Assembly: GCF_002920635.1 (NCBI RefSeq)
Contig: NZ_PQSR01000048.1
Span: 1 to 53,951 of the forward strand
Direction of reading: 5' to 3'
Length of the DNA stretch: 53,951 nt
From: Streptomyces sp. Ru72
GTDB taxonomy: Bacteria > Actinomycetota > Actinomycetes > Streptomycetales > Streptomycetaceae
Shown here one piece after another: positions 7,378 through 16,055 of this stretch. A program made the position numbers and the translations under genes. A model generated the notes under the pieces. The model had not been told where the DNA came from. It did not search any database and was given only the letters and a program-made list of their open reading frames with translations. Every line of letters starts with the position of its first letter. Positions within the stretch are counted from its first letter, which is position 1.

Positions 7378-8847
7378 TCAAAGGCTGCTCGCGGATGCCT
7401 CGTTCGAGGTGGTGACCGCATCTGCATCGGTGGAACGTTGCGGCGCCGCGGAGCCTTCCGATGGCTTGGACCTCGCGAGCCACAGGCCGGTGAACACGGC
7501 GGTGGCCAATGTGACGGTGCCGGCAGCGAGGAAGGCGCTGTTGAGGCCGGTCTCGAAGGAGGCGCCGCCGGATTGCCGGGTGCGGACGATGGCTCCGAGC
7601 ACCGCGACGCCGAGCACCGCGCCGATCTGCCGGGTGGTGCTGCTGATGCCTGATGCGAGGCCGCCTTCCTGCGGGCTGACGGCTTGGATGGCGGCGCCTG
7701 TCAGTGGGGACATGGCCAGGGCGAAGCCGATGCCGGCGAGCCCCAGCCGCCACCACACGTTCCCGTAGGCGGTGTCGGCGTGCACCATGCCGAGCGCCAG
7801 CAGCCCCAGGCCGGCCAGGGCCAGGCCGGTGGTGACCACGATTCGGAAGCCGTACCGGGCGGCGAGCCGGCCCGCGTACGGGCTGACGATCACCATGGCG
7901 AGGGATACCGGCAGGGTCTGCAGGCCGGCGCGCAGGATTGAGCTGCCCTGGACGTACACGAAGAACTGGGAGAAGAAGAACGACGAGCCCATGAGCGCGA
8001 ACCCCACCACGACCATGGCAGTGTTGGACACGGTGAACAGGCGCTGCCGGAACAGCCGCAGCGGCAGCATCGGAGCGGAACGACGGGCTTCGACGGCGAC
8101 GAAGGCGGCGAGGAGGATCGCCGCGGCGGCGAAGCTGCCCAGGATGACCGGTGAGGTCCAGCCGCGGGCACCCCCCTCGATCAGCCCGTAGGTCAGTACC
8201 CCCACCGCCAGAACGGACAGCACCGTGCCCGGGATGTCGATCGCGGGGGCGCTCGGGTTGCGGGACTCGCCGAGGTGGCGCAGGCCGACCAGCAGCAGGA
8301 CCAGGCCGATGGGCAGATTGACCAGGAAGATGGCGGGCCAGCCGAAGGCTTGGGTCAGCACGCCGCCGGCCACGGGGCCTGCGGCCAGACCGATTCCGCT
8401 CAATCCGGCCCACAGCCCGATCGCCTTGATTCGTTCTTGCGGCACGGGATAGGCGGCTGCGAGCAGGGCGAGCGAGGCAGGGCTCAGCGCCGCGGCCCCG
8501 ATGCCCTGCAGCACCCGGCCGGCGACCAGCCAGCCGAGCGAGGGCGCGAGGCTGCACAGCAGCGACGCGGCGGTGAACACCGCCACACCGGTCAGGTACA
8601 CCCGCTTGCGGCCGAACCGGTCGGCGAAGACACCGCCGGACAGCAGCAGCATGGCGACCAGCAGTACGTACGCGTCGACGATCCATTGCAGTCCGGTCAG
8701 CTGCGTGTGCAGCCGGTGCTGCATATCGGGCAGTGCCGCTCCAACGATCGTGTTGTCGAGCAGGACCATGAATTGGCCCAGGCAGGTGACCGTGAGCAGC
8801 ACGGCCCGGTCTGATCGACTGCCTACGGTCGCATGCGATGCAGCCAT
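7378..8847 (-). CDS. DHA2-family MFS multidrug exporter, 489 aa
   Basis: A 14-helix drug:H+ antiporter of the EmrB/QacA type. Visible motifs: LDNTIVGAALP in helix 1 (residues 30-40, motif D1), GGVFADRFGRKR (71-82, motif A) between helices 2 and 3, and the motif C-like GRVLQGIGAAALSPASLAL in helix 5. Start is the ATG at 8845-8847, preceded by GGAGGGGGA at ideal spacing; an in-frame ATG five codons upstream lacks this. The gene is transcribed divergently from the TetR gene at 8999, and two related palindromes lie between them, so it is very probably the regulated target. Substrate cannot be read from sequence. Confidence 0.92.
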   Translation of the reverse strand: MAASHATVGSRSDRAVLLTVTCLGQFMVLLDNTIVGAALPDMQHRLHTQLTGLQWIVDAYVLLVAMLLLSGGVFADRFGRKRVYLTGVAVFTAASLLCSLAPSLGWLVAGRVLQGIGAAALSPASLALLAAAYPVPQERIKAIGLWAGLSGIGLAAGPVAGGVLTQAFGWPAIFLVNLPIGLVLLLVGLRHLGESRNPSAPAIDIPGTVLSVLAVGVLTYGLIEGGARGWTSPVILGSFAAAAILLAAFVAVEARRSAPMLPLRLFRQRLFTVSNTAMVVVGFALMGSSFFFSQFFVYVQGSSILRAGLQTLPVSLAMVIVSPYAGRLAARYGFRIVVTTGLALAGLGLLALGMVHADTAYGNVWWRLGLAGIGFALAMSPLTGAAIQAVSPQEGGLASGISSTTRQIGAVLGVAVLGAIVRTRQSGGASFETGLNSAFLAAGTVTLATAVFTGLWLARSKPSEGSAAPQRSTDADAVTTSNEASASSL

Positions 8848-8913
8848 GGGGTCCCCCTCCATCGTTGGTTGCGCCCGATCGCGGTCGACGCAGGTGGCGA
8901 TACACGCGAGCGC

Positions 8914-8940
8914 CCTAACGCAGTCAGCGACTGCGTTAGG
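8914..8940. promoter_or_regulatory. Palindromic operator O1 for the divergent TetR regulator
   Basis: A perfect inverted repeat with 12-bp arms (CCTAACGCAGTC) around a 3-nt centre lies 67 bp upstream of the exporter start and 58 bp upstream of the TetR start. Position, symmetry and recurrence of the half site GACTGCGTTA in O2 fit a TetR operator. Confidence 0.75.
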
Positions 8941-8965
8941 TGACTATAGAGAGGGTCGCCTCGCA

Positions 8966-8988
8966 AACGCAAGTCGCGACTGCGTTAA
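8966..8988. promoter_or_regulatory. Imperfect palindromic operator O2 for the TetR regulator
   Basis: A second, imperfect palindrome centred on AGTCGCGACT repeats the GACTGCGTTA half site of O1 and ends 10 bp before the TetR ATG. Two sites in one divergent promoter region suggest autoregulation plus control of the exporter. Confidence 0.6.
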
Positions 8989-8998
8989 GGTGGGGGGC

Positions 8999-9565
8999 AT
9001 GAACGAGCGACAGCGGGCCAGGCGGCCAGGCGGGCGCAGCGCCCGCGTCGGCGCGCAGGTGCACCAGGCCGTCACCGACCTGATCAGTGAGCGCGGCTAC
9101 GGCAACTTCACCGTCGGCGAGGTCGCAGCCCGCGCAGGCGTAGCCGACAGCAGCATCTACCGCCGGTGGGGCAACCTGGAAAACCTGCTCACCGACGTGG
9201 CGCTCACCCGCCTCAATGCGCAGTCGCCGATGCCCGACACCGGGAGCCTCGCCGGCGACCTGCGCGCTTACGCGGCCCAAGTGGCCCGCGAGATCACCGG
9301 ACCCGACGGTCCGGCGGTGCTGCACCTGGCCTTCGCCCTGTCGAGCAGCGGTCAGCAGGGCCTGCAGGCTGGTGCCCACCTCCGCGCCGAACGCACGCGG
9401 CAACTGCAGTCCATGCTCGATCGCGCCCGCCACCGTGGCGAGCCCGCACTCGACGCGTTCGACGTGCTGGACCACATCCTGGCCCCGATGTATATCCGCG
9501 TCCTGTTCGGCATGGTCCCGCTCACCCCGGACTACATCGACGGACTGGTCGACCGATTGCTGTGA
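8999..9565 (+). CDS. TetR-family transcriptional repressor, 188 aa
   Basis: The N terminus is a TetR DNA-binding domain: a helix from about residue 20 (QVHQAVTDLISERGYGNFTV), GEVAARAGVADSSIYRRWGN as the helix-turn-helix, then ENLLTDVAL. The C-terminal region resembles the TetR_C ligand domain of the group that regulates efflux (an AVLHLAFALSS segment and a long C-terminal helix with LAPMYIRVLFG). The ATG overlaps a GGGGGG-rich ribosome-binding region. Divergent from the DHA2 exporter with two shared operators, so it likely represses that gene and itself until an inducing compound binds. Confidence 0.9.
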   Translation: MNERQRARRPGGRSARVGAQVHQAVTDLISERGYGNFTVGEVAARAGVADSSIYRRWGNLENLLTDVALTRLNAQSPMPDTGSLAGDLRAYAAQVAREITGPDGPAVLHLAFALSSSGQQGLQAGAHLRAERTRQLQSMLDRARHRGEPALDAFDVLDHILAPMYIRVLFGMVPLTPDYIDGLVDRLL

Positions 9566-9625
9566 CCTCAACCCGGTCCCCCGGGATCAGCCCTCGGACG
9601 CGGTGCCACGGCATCGTGTCCCGAC

Positions 9626-9666
9626 CTGCGGCCGGGCTGGGCAGGCGAGCCGAAGTCATGGACAGG
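9626..9666. repeat. Copy 1 of a dispersed 41-bp repeat
   Basis: Same repeat as 32796-32836, located between the TetR gene end (9565) and the convergent end of the MFS gene (9697). Read on the minus strand both copies encode VHDFGSPA followed by PGRRSG, which may mean that they are remnants of one coding sequence. Confidence 0.7.
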
Positions 9667-9696
9667 CCGACCTGCGCACAGCGATGATCCGCGCAG

Positions 9697-10965
9697 TCAC
9701 TCCGGTTCGGCCCTGATCACCGCTATCTCTTCCGGCGCCGCGACGCTTGCCGTGCCGTCGGCCGTGACGACGGGCTCCTGACCGGGCTGCCGTGCGTCGA
9801 CGCATACGAGGGTGAGCGTGGCGGTCACGGCCAGGACGACAACGGCGGCTCCCGAGAGCAGGAAGGCGTTCTCGACTCCGGCGAGGGTGATGGCGGTCGA
9901 GGCCACAAAGGGGGAGATCGCCAGGGCTCCCGCCACCCCGGCCTCCCACAGGCCGAGCGCCTTCGCCAGATGATGGCTCGGTATGCGCTGCTGCACCAGT
10001 GCGATCAAGGGAATGTCCGTGAGGGCCGAGGCCAGCCCCGTGGCGGTCAGGAGAACCGCCGCCACAGCATGGGAGGTGACCGTTCCCAGCGGAGCCCGGA
10101 AGATCCCGAGCAGGGCCCACGCCTGCACCGCGGCCAGTGCGAGTCTGCGGATGCGCAGGCCGGCCAGGAGCAGGGCACCCACCACTTCGGCGACCCCGGC
10201 GACACCTAGCAGCAGGCCGTACTCGCCGCCCTGTCCCACGACCGCGACAAGCCCGACGGTCAGGAAACCGTTGGTCAGGGCGAGGGCGAGCACGAAGGTG
10301 ACTATGACCACGAGTACTTCGGGAGCGGCCCGCACGGCCCTGAGCCCGGCGCTGAGATCGGACCACAGCCCCGTCTGACCGCTGGTCGGGGCGGGGCGGG
10401 TCACGCGGATGGCGGCCACGGCGGCCGCCGAGCCCAGGAAGGTGAGCCCGTTCAGCACCAGCGCCGACTGCAGCGAGCCGAAGGCCAGCAGCGGCGCGAG
10501 CATGAGCGGGCCGACGAAGAAGGCGGCACGGAAAGCGACTTGCAGCAGCCCGTTGGCCTGCTGGAGACGGTCGTCCGGCACGATCTGCGTGACGATGGCG
10601 TTGCGGGCCGGGGCGAACGGGGCGCCGATCAGCGCCAGCAGCGCCGTGGTCGCCACGAGCAGGGGCAGGTTCAGCAGGCTGAGGGAGAGCAGGACCGAAG
10701 CCACGGCCACCACGGCGAGCCGGGCCAGGTCGGTGGCGATCATCAGCTTCCGGCGGTCGCGGCGGTCGGCGTACGAGGCGACGACGAAGGTGGCCACGAA
10801 CGCGGGCGCGAACGCGGAGACGCTGACCACCGCGACGGCCGTGGGGTCCTTCGTCAGTGACCAGGCCAGCCAGGCGGTCGCGGCGGTGTACAGGCCGTCG
10901 CCGAAGCGTGAGATGCCCTGGCCGGCGAAGAGAAGCAGGAAGTTGCGGTCCTTCAGCAGTGACAT
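9697..10965 (-). CDS. MFS transporter (DHA3-like exporter), 422 aa
   Basis: A 12-helix major-facilitator protein. LFAGQGISRFGDGLYTAATA in helix 1 and the SYADRRDRRKLMI loop (a motif A variant with DRRDRRK) are typical of the DHA3/EntS-like exporters of Gram-positives. Other helices are clear, such as LLLSLSLLNLPLLVATTALL. The C-terminal 30 residues are a hydrophilic tail. It follows the ArsR-type regulator by 52 nt on the same strand, with a palindrome in the gap, so it is the probable regulated exporter of that pair. No Shine-Dalgarno sequence is obvious before the ATG. Substrate unknown; antibiotic or xenobiotic efflux is the usual role. Confidence 0.88.
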   Translation of the reverse strand: MSLLKDRNFLLLFAGQGISRFGDGLYTAATAWLAWSLTKDPTAVAVVSVSAFAPAFVATFVVASYADRRDRRKLMIATDLARLAVVAVASVLLSLSLLNLPLLVATTALLALIGAPFAPARNAIVTQIVPDDRLQQANGLLQVAFRAAFFVGPLMLAPLLAFGSLQSALVLNGLTFLGSAAAVAAIRVTRPAPTSGQTGLWSDLSAGLRAVRAAPEVLVVIVTFVLALALTNGFLTVGLVAVVGQGGEYGLLLGVAGVAEVVGALLLAGLRIRRLALAAVQAWALLGIFRAPLGTVTSHAVAAVLLTATGLASALTDIPLIALVQQRIPSHHLAKALGLWEAGVAGALAISPFVASTAITLAGVENAFLLSGAAVVVLAVTATLTLVCVDARQPGQEPVVTADGTASVAAPEEIAVIRAEPE

Positions 10966-11005
10966 GCGGCCACTGTCGGGTCCCGTCGGGTGCCTGATCT
11001 ACTTA

Positions 11006-11021
11006 TTAGGCAGATGGCTAA
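11006..11021. promoter_or_regulatory. Near-perfect palindrome, likely ArsR-type operator
   Basis: TTAGGCAGATGGCTAA is symmetric at all but two base pairs (the pairs next to TTAG and the central pair). It overlaps the stop codon of the ArsR-type gene and lies 41 bp before the exporter start. This suggests that the exporter has its own regulated promoter inside the end of the regulator gene. Confidence 0.55.
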
Positions 11022-12133
11022 TCAGTCGCCTCGCCGTCGCCGTGCAGGAAGCTTTCCAGACTGGGGGTCAGGCCCGCCACCTGTCCGGGCGCGAGCCGGT
11101 ACAGGACGTAATAGCCCTCGCGGCGGCGCTCGAGCAGGCCCGCGTCCACCAAGACGCGCAGGTGCTTGGACAGGGCGGCCTCGCTCACGCCGACGAGCTG
11201 GGCCAACTCCTGTGTGCTGCGCGGGCGTTCGGCGAGCAGTCGCAGGGCGCGCAGCCGGGTGTCGTCGGCGAGCGCGCGGAGTGTGCCGACGAGCCTGGTC
11301 GGCGGAATCCTCGGGCGGGCTTCCCGGACGATCGAGGAGACGGGGAAGACGAGCCCGAGGGGCCACGGACCGTCGCAGTTGACACGTACGTGCGGCCACA
11401 CATAGGCGCTGGGGGCGAGTACGAGTGTGTCGTCCGGGCCGATGGCGACCTCGTGGTCGTGCGGGCGCTCCAGCCAGAAGCGTTCGGCGCGCGGATCGCT
11501 GCGCACCTCCGGCCACAGTCCGCGGAGCATCCCGTACAGGCCGCGCTGCTCGATCTGGTGTCCGGCCTCACTGACACCGGCGGCGAGTTGGGGTTCGAGC
11601 CGTGCCCATTCCTCCTCGAACGCCTCCCGCCAGTAGCGCTCCAGCATGCTCAGGAACCGTTCGAGCAGCGCGCGGGGATCGTCTAGGAGCATCGCGGCCA
11701 TCGCTTCGTCGCTTTCCCGTGCGAGGCGCTCCCGCAACAGGCCGCGTACCTCCGGTTCGTCCAGCACGTGCGGGTCCCTGCCCTCGCCGCCGCCCGGCCA
11801 GGGCGTGAGCAGGGGGACGGCGAACTCCAGGCGGACCAGCTCCGGATCCGCCCCGCGCAAGCCGGCCAGTTCGTCTTCGAAGTCCGCCAGTTGGCCGGTC
11901 GGCTGCGGAAAGAGGAACTCGGGGAAGTACGAGCGCACCGCGTAGGAGAACGCCTCGATCTCCCGCTTCAGCGCCGGGGACAGCTTGCGCATCGCACGCA
12001 CCCAGCCGTGCTGGACGGGGTGGTGCTTGGGCTCCACCAGCACGTGGAGACTCAGTACGGCTTCCATCGTCGGCGAGTAGGCGAACCCCACCCGCTCCGC
12101 ACCGCCGGCAGGGACCCGGAACACGATCGTCAT
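11018..12133 (-). CDS. ArsR-type regulator with DUF5937-like N-terminal domain, 371 aa
   Basis: The N-terminal 250 residues match the DUF5937 type (VFRVPAGGAERVGFAYSPTM, EAVLSLHVLVEPKHHPVQH), found in Streptomyces ahead of an ArsR domain. Residues from about 285 form the winged helix: GTLRALADDTRLRALRLLAE, then TQELAQLVGVSEAALSKHLR and a LLERRREGYYVLYRL wing. No metal-binding Cys pair is seen, so it is not a metal sensor of the classical type. Start is the ATG at 12131-12133 with AAGGA upstream; the frame is open a further 89 codons, but that part looks unconserved. With the MFS gene downstream it forms a two-gene regulator/exporter module. Confidence 0.85.
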   Translation of the reverse strand: MTIVFRVPAGGAERVGFAYSPTMEAVLSLHVLVEPKHHPVQHGWVRAMRKLSPALKREIEAFSYAVRSYFPEFLFPQPTGQLADFEDELAGLRGADPELVRLEFAVPLLTPWPGGGEGRDPHVLDEPEVRGLLRERLARESDEAMAAMLLDDPRALLERFLSMLERYWREAFEEEWARLEPQLAAGVSEAGHQIEQRGLYGMLRGLWPEVRSDPRAERFWLERPHDHEVAIGPDDTLVLAPSAYVWPHVRVNCDGPWPLGLVFPVSSIVREARPRIPPTRLVGTLRALADDTRLRALRLLAERPRSTQELAQLVGVSEAALSKHLRVLVDAGLLERRREGYYVLYRLAPGQVAGLTPSLESFLHGDGEATD

Positions 12134-12578
12134 GACCCGACATCCTTGCCGCACGGCGTCCACGACGGGAGCCGCGCCGCGCCGCCGGATGTCTTCTGCA
12201 CCGCTGACGTGCGCCAAGAGCTCAATTTCCAGCACCGCGGCAAGCACAGAGCCGGGGAGGCGCCGCAGCGCGCCGACCTGCCGCAGTCGGGTGATGGTCG
12301 GCGGCGTCCAGGCCGTGGTCGGGGCGATCCCAGCACGCCCTGTGCGTCCAGGGGTGTCAGCGTGGTCAGCAGGAGCTGAGGTTCTCGCGTTCGACGGCAT
12401 GAGGCAGATCGGGCTCTGCTTCCTGCCACCATGCGGCCCGGTACATGCGCCTCACCAGGTTGTCCATTTCCTCAGGGCAGACGGCAGACGGCAGCTCTGG
12501 CCCATATGACAGCCCGGTGCAGCCAACTTCGTGCCAGCCAGTACGCGTGCCGTCTACGCCGCGGGCCCGGCTGGTCGC
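12134..12578. other. Intergenic stretch without a recognisable gene
   Basis: The minus-strand frame upstream of the ArsR start is open but shows no family resemblance, and the plus-strand frames look like shadows. The promoter for the regulator should lie here; I could not pick a clear operator copy like the one at 11006-11021. Confidence 0.4.
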
Positions 12579-12950
12579 TCAGTGCTGCTTCCCGGTCGCA
12601 GGGGAGCTCATGTTGTGGCTGGCGCGGCGCATGGCCTCGTACAGCGCGGCGTCCTCCGGTGGTTCTGGTAGCGGTCCGCAGGCTGGGACCTGGAAGGACT
12701 GGATCATCCACGCCACGAGGCGGCGCCAGGCGTCCGGGGCGGCGACGCCGGTGGCGCTGAGGACACCGGCGTCGGCCATCAGGAGCAGGATGAGATCCCG
12801 GCTGGTGAAGTCCTCGCGCAGCTGCCCGCTGTCCTTGGCGCGGCCGATGAGTTCGGTCGCTCGGGAGATGGCCGTGTCGAAGGCGCGGTCGGGCAGGATC
12901 CGGCGCAGGGCGATCAGGGGGCGAGCGCCGAAGCCTTTGACGTAGCGAGT
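12579..12950 (-). pseudogene. TetR-family regulator, C-terminal fragment
   Basis: A minus-strand frame encodes a typical TetR C-terminal ligand domain: KGFGARPLIALRRILPDRAF, ATELIGRAKDSGQLREDFTS, RDLILLLMADAGVLSATG and DAWRRLVAWMIQSFQVPA, ending in TGA at 12579-12581. The helix-turn-helix part is missing. Upstream, other frames give only scraps (RAVASSLRSEAI near 13050), consistent with frameshifts and deletion. It would not be functional as a DNA-binding protein. Confidence 0.6.
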
Positions 12951-13352
12951 CTTGGGGCGGTGACCGCCTTGCCGATGGCGTCGGCGATGACGGAGGGCGG
13001 CGAGTGCGTTTGGCGATGGCCTCGGAGCGCAGGGAGGAGGCGACGGCCCGGGCGGCGCAGGCGCCGTCGGTGGAGGACTTCTCCAGCGGAGAAACCCTGC
13101 ACCAGCACTATTCGCCGCCCCCGGATCGGTTCCGGCTCACGATGGTGATCTTGCGGCGCATGAAGGCGACAGCGGCGGACGCCGTGCACGGTTGCGCGCT
13201 CGGCCATGTGGGGTGGTCCGCCACAGGACTCCGAGGTGCCTTCCCCTGGGGCCGACATGACGGTGGTCGTGACGGGCCCACTGCTGGCCCGTGGCGCGGT
13301 CCGCTAGAGGCGACCGTCCTCGTCGCGGCCATTGATGAATGGCTGTGACCAC

Positions 13353-13853
13353 TCACACGGCTCGTTCCATGCAGACCAGTTGCTCCCGCTCGTCCCACGA
13401 CTCGGTGACGGTGAATCCGAGCCGCTCGTACAGGGCGATCGCGCCCGCCCGCCACTTCCACACCGACAGCCGAACCGCGCTGACGCCGCTGTCCGCAGCA
13501 TGCACGAGCGCGGCGCTGACCAGGCTGGACGCGATGCCCCGCCCACGGAACGCTGGGTCCGTCCAAAGCCTCTTGACCTCGGACCATCCGTCCCCGGGGG
13601 CGGTCACCACCAAGCAGCCCACCGCGGTGTCCCCGCTCAACGCCAGCAGCACGACATCGTCTACGAACACGGTCTGCGGATCCGCGATCTCTATCCGGTA
13701 GCGGTCCGGCAACCCATCCACACCGGCGACGGCCTCACCCTTCTCGGCCTGCGTCTGCAGATGGTAGGCCGTCAGCAGATCCGCCAGCCCATCCTGGGCG
13801 GAAGGGGCCTGACCTGGCCAGCGGACGATGGCAACCTCGGGTTGATCAGTCAT
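13353..13853 (-). CDS. GNAT-family N-acetyltransferase, 166 aa
   Basis: Contains the acetyl-CoA binding signature of GCN5-related acetyltransferases: strand 4 and helix 3 read VKRLWTDPAFRGRGIASSLV, with the P-loop R-G-R-G-I-A at residues 103-108. The preceding AVGCLVVTAPGDG strand and the C-terminal WKWRAGAIALYERLGFTVTE segment complete the fold. Start is the ATG at 13851-13853; a longer start 7 codons upstream is possible. Monocistronic by position, next to a broken TetR gene. Substrate unknown (small molecule or peptide amine). Confidence 0.9.
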   Translation of the reverse strand: MTDQPEVAIVRWPGQAPSAQDGLADLLTAYHLQTQAEKGEAVAGVDGLPDRYRIEIADPQTVFVDDVVLLALSGDTAVGCLVVTAPGDGWSEVKRLWTDPAFRGRGIASSLVSAALVHAADSGVSAVRLSVWKWRAGAIALYERLGFTVTESWDEREQLVCMERAV

Positions 13854-13920
13854 GACGTGAGCATCGCATGACACATACCCGGGTCAGAACAACCACCTTG
13901 ATCCACTTTCAATACGCGCC

Positions 13921-14106
13921 CTAGAGAGGCAACGCCCAGAGCACAACTCCCCCCGGAGTGAGGGCGCATATCAGGCCGATGCAGAGGCATGCATAGGCCA
14001 ACGCCTTGAACATCTTGTGCTCCTGTGCCCGGGTTGCTGCGAAACATGTGAAGCTGACAATGGCCAGACACGGCAGGACGACGAAGAAGAATCCCAGTGC
14101 CGCCAT
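13921..14106 (-). CDS. Small two-helix membrane protein, 61 aa
   Basis: Starting at the ATG 14104-14106, the product has two hydrophobic segments, ALGFFFVVLPCLAIVSFTCF and FKALAYACLCIGLICALTPG, separated by a short charged loop (AATRAQEHKM), ending GGVVLWALPL. Such small inner-membrane proteins are common in actinomycetes and have no known role. It is Cys-rich within the membrane segments. The frame is open further upstream, but that part is less convincing. Confidence 0.5.
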   Translation of the reverse strand: MAALGFFFVVLPCLAIVSFTCFAATRAQEHKMFKALAYACLCIGLICALTPGGVVLWALPL

Positions 14107-14276
14107 GCCCCCGATTCTCCCTCCGCTGTACAGCAGGAAAGTACGGCAACCACAGCAACCGTGGCCGTCCGCCACCGCCCCCAGACGAGCGACTGACCTG
14201 CCGAGCAGACATCAGCAACTGCCCCGCCCGTAGTTCGCATCGAATGGTCACCGGTTCGGGAAGCCACCCGCGGTGG

Positions 14277-14567
14277 TCAACCACCGTCCTGGCGATGCCA
14301 TGTTGGTCGTCGGCGGTCGAGCCTGGCCATCACTTGCTCGGAAGGCCAGATCAGGCACCGCACGACCACGTTGTGGACTGCATACCAACCGGGGTTCACC
14401 CAGCCACGTTCCTTGTCCACAAGCCCTGGACCTCCGTCGCTGTAGACGTACCGCAAGTAGCAGCGGAGGAGAGGGCCGCCAGCCACGAGAAGGATCGGGG
14501 CGAGCCCAATGCCGCCGACCGTAGCGCAGACACGAGCCGTCCGGGAGGTCATAACGCCAATCCGCAT
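14277..14567 (-). CDS. Small membrane-anchored or secreted hypothetical protein, 96 aa
   Basis: The N terminus has a charged stretch (MRIGVMTSRTAR) followed by one hydrophobic helix (VCATVGGIGLAPILLVAGGP), then a soluble region with many aromatics (RYVYSDGGPGLVDKERGWVN) and a basic tail. This looks like a signal anchor. No known domain is recognised. It lies on the same strand as the small membrane protein at 13921, 170 nt away. Confidence 0.45.
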   Translation of the reverse strand: MRIGVMTSRTARVCATVGGIGLAPILLVAGGPLLRCYLRYVYSDGGPGLVDKERGWVNPGWYAVHNVVVRCLIWPSEQVMARLDRRRPTWHRQDGG

Positions 14568-14615
14568 AGGCGCATCCTGGCATCACGCCACCCCCCGGCG
14601 GAAGCGTGGTTGACG

Positions 14616-14654
14616 TGCCCGCTGCGTGCCCATCTGACGGGTACGCAGCGGGCA
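14616..14654. terminator. 12-bp perfect inverted repeat, terminator-like hairpin
   Basis: TGCCCGCTGCGT at 14616-14627 pairs exactly with 14643-14654 around a 15-nt loop that can itself form a short GCCC/GGGT extension. It sits in the divergent gap between the minus-strand gene at 14567 and the plus-strand acetyltransferase at 14821. It may insulate these two units or regulate one of them. Confidence 0.45.
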
Positions 14655-14820
14655 ACTACGGAGAACAGCGGCGGTGCCGATCCGTAGGCCCGCAAAGGGG
14701 CGTTCGAGGTCATGACATGGCCGCCGCACTGGTTTTCCCAACTGGGGCTCTACGCCCGAGAAGTTCTGGCCGGCTAAATGCCTTGGCTCACGGCGTGACG
14801 GGCAGGAACAATCCCCAGTC

Positions 14821-15489
14821 ATGAACTTGGTCCACCACTGGCCTCTTGCTGGGCTCCGGTTGACTACTCCGCGTCTGGAGTTGCGGTTGCCGGACTCGGA
14901 TGAGCTCGTCGCGCTGGCTTCCTTGGCCGCCGAGGGGGTCCATGACCCAGCCGTGCAGCCCTTCACAGTGGCATGGACTGACGTTGCGGCGGAGCAGCGA
15001 GCCCAGAGCGTCCTGCAGTACCACTGGCGCTGCTGGGGCGCGTGGAAGCCGGAGGACTGGGCACTGAATTTGGTGGTTCTCCGGGGTGGCGTCGTCGTGG
15101 GCACGCAGGGCATCGGCGCTCGGGACTTCGGCGTACGCCGTGAGGTGGGTACCGGTTCCTGGCTCGGCATGGCGTACCAGGGGTACGGCCTGGGAACTGA
15201 GATGCGCGCCGCTGTCCTGCACCTGGCCTTCACCGGGCTCGGCGCGCAACACGCCGTCTCTGGCGCGTACACGGATAACGCGGCGTCGCTGCAGGTGTCG
15301 CGCAAACTCGGCTACCGCGACGATGGGGTCGAGCGTCATACCGTGCGTGGCAGGCCGGCCGTGCTGCAGAGGCTCCGGCTCACTGTCGAACAGTGGCAGG
15401 AGCGCCAACGGGTCCCGGTGGCGATCGAAGGCTTGCGGGAGTGCCTGCCCTGGTTCGGTCTGATCGAGCAGGCTGACGTCCACAACTGA
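14821..15489 (+). CDS. GNAT-family N-acetyltransferase (RimJ/RimL-like), 222 aa
   Basis: LRLTTPRLELRLPDSDELVA at the N terminus and QGYGLGTEMRAAVLHLAF (acetyl-CoA P-loop Q120-G-Y-G-L-G125) followed by SGAYTDNAASLQVSRKLGYR are typical of the RimJ/RimL-type acetyltransferases that modify N-terminal or side-chain amines. The conserved Asn-x-x-S-x-x-V-x-x-K-L-G-Y motif is intact. The C-terminal 40 residues (VEQWQERQRVPVAIEGLREC) complete the usual length. Single gene; the true substrate is unknown. Confidence 0.92.
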   Translation: MNLVHHWPLAGLRLTTPRLELRLPDSDELVALASLAAEGVHDPAVQPFTVAWTDVAAEQRAQSVLQYHWRCWGAWKPEDWALNLVVLRGGVVVGTQGIGARDFGVRREVGTGSWLGMAYQGYGLGTEMRAAVLHLAFTGLGAQHAVSGAYTDNAASLQVSRKLGYRDDGVERHTVRGRPAVLQRLRLTVEQWQERQRVPVAIEGLRECLPWFGLIEQADVHN

Positions 15490-15537
15490 CATCAACACCG
15501 AAGTCCCCGGCGGCACCGGGCCGTCCGGGGCTCTGCC

Positions 15538-15948
15538 TCAGGCGTTGGACCAGCCCCGGCGGCACAGCACCAGCCGGTAGCCGTCGGGGTCCTCGATCGT
15601 GACGCCCCACTCGTTCCAGTACGGGTTGGGCGAGAGCACCCGCTTGCCGCCGTGCTCCTCCAGCCGGGCCACCAGGTCGTCCGGCACGGGCCCGTCCAGG
15701 TAGACGACGAGGAGGTCCTCCTCGGTGGGGCGGGGCTCGACGGGACGGGCCGCCTCGTGGACGAGTTCGAGGTGCCAGGAGGCCTCCGGCCACCCGACCA
15801 TCAGCAGATCGTGTTCGCCGGGTTCCTCACCGCCCTCGGCGCGGTACACCACGGACAGCCCGAGGCCCGCGACCCAGAACCGCTCGGCCGCGGCCAGGTC
15901 ACGGGAGGGGCGGGCGATGCGGAGGTGACTGTGACCGTCGACGGGCAT
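15538..15948 (-). CDS. VOC-family protein, 136 aa
   Basis: A glyoxalase-like module: HSHLRIARPSRDLAAAERFW and VAGLGLSVVYRAEG at the N terminus, HLELVHEAARPVEP in the centre, and GVTIEDPDGYRLVLCRRGW at the C terminus with the EDPDGY signature. His in the first strand and Glu in the HLELVHE strand are plausible metal ligands. ATG at 15946-15948 with GGAGAG upstream. It lies 107 nt downstream of the isochorismatase-fold gene on the same strand and may be the last gene of the MarR-led operon. Confidence 0.88.
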   Translation of the reverse strand: MPVDGHSHLRIARPSRDLAAAERFWVAGLGLSVVYRAEGGEEPGEHDLLMVGWPEASWHLELVHEAARPVEPRPTEEDLLVVYLDGPVPDDLVARLEEHGGKRVLSPNPYWNEWGVTIEDPDGYRLVLCRRGWSNA

Positions 15949-16055
15949 GGAGCTCTCCTCACGGACTCACGAATGGCCGCCGCCAGCGTACGGAGGTTGC
16001 GATCACCGGAACATCGGCCGTCCGTCCTGGTTCCGGAGGCGTAGGACTGCGGCGG

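Noticed and set aside
10409..11686. A plus-strand frame of about 425 codons across the MFS and ArsR genes
   Set aside because: It crosses two convincing minus-strand genes and their gap, which rules out a single real protein.
12579..13350. An intact TetR gene reaching to about 13,250
   Set aside because: The ligand domain is clear, but no frame gives a TetR helix-turn-helix upstream, so only a C-terminal relic is claimed.
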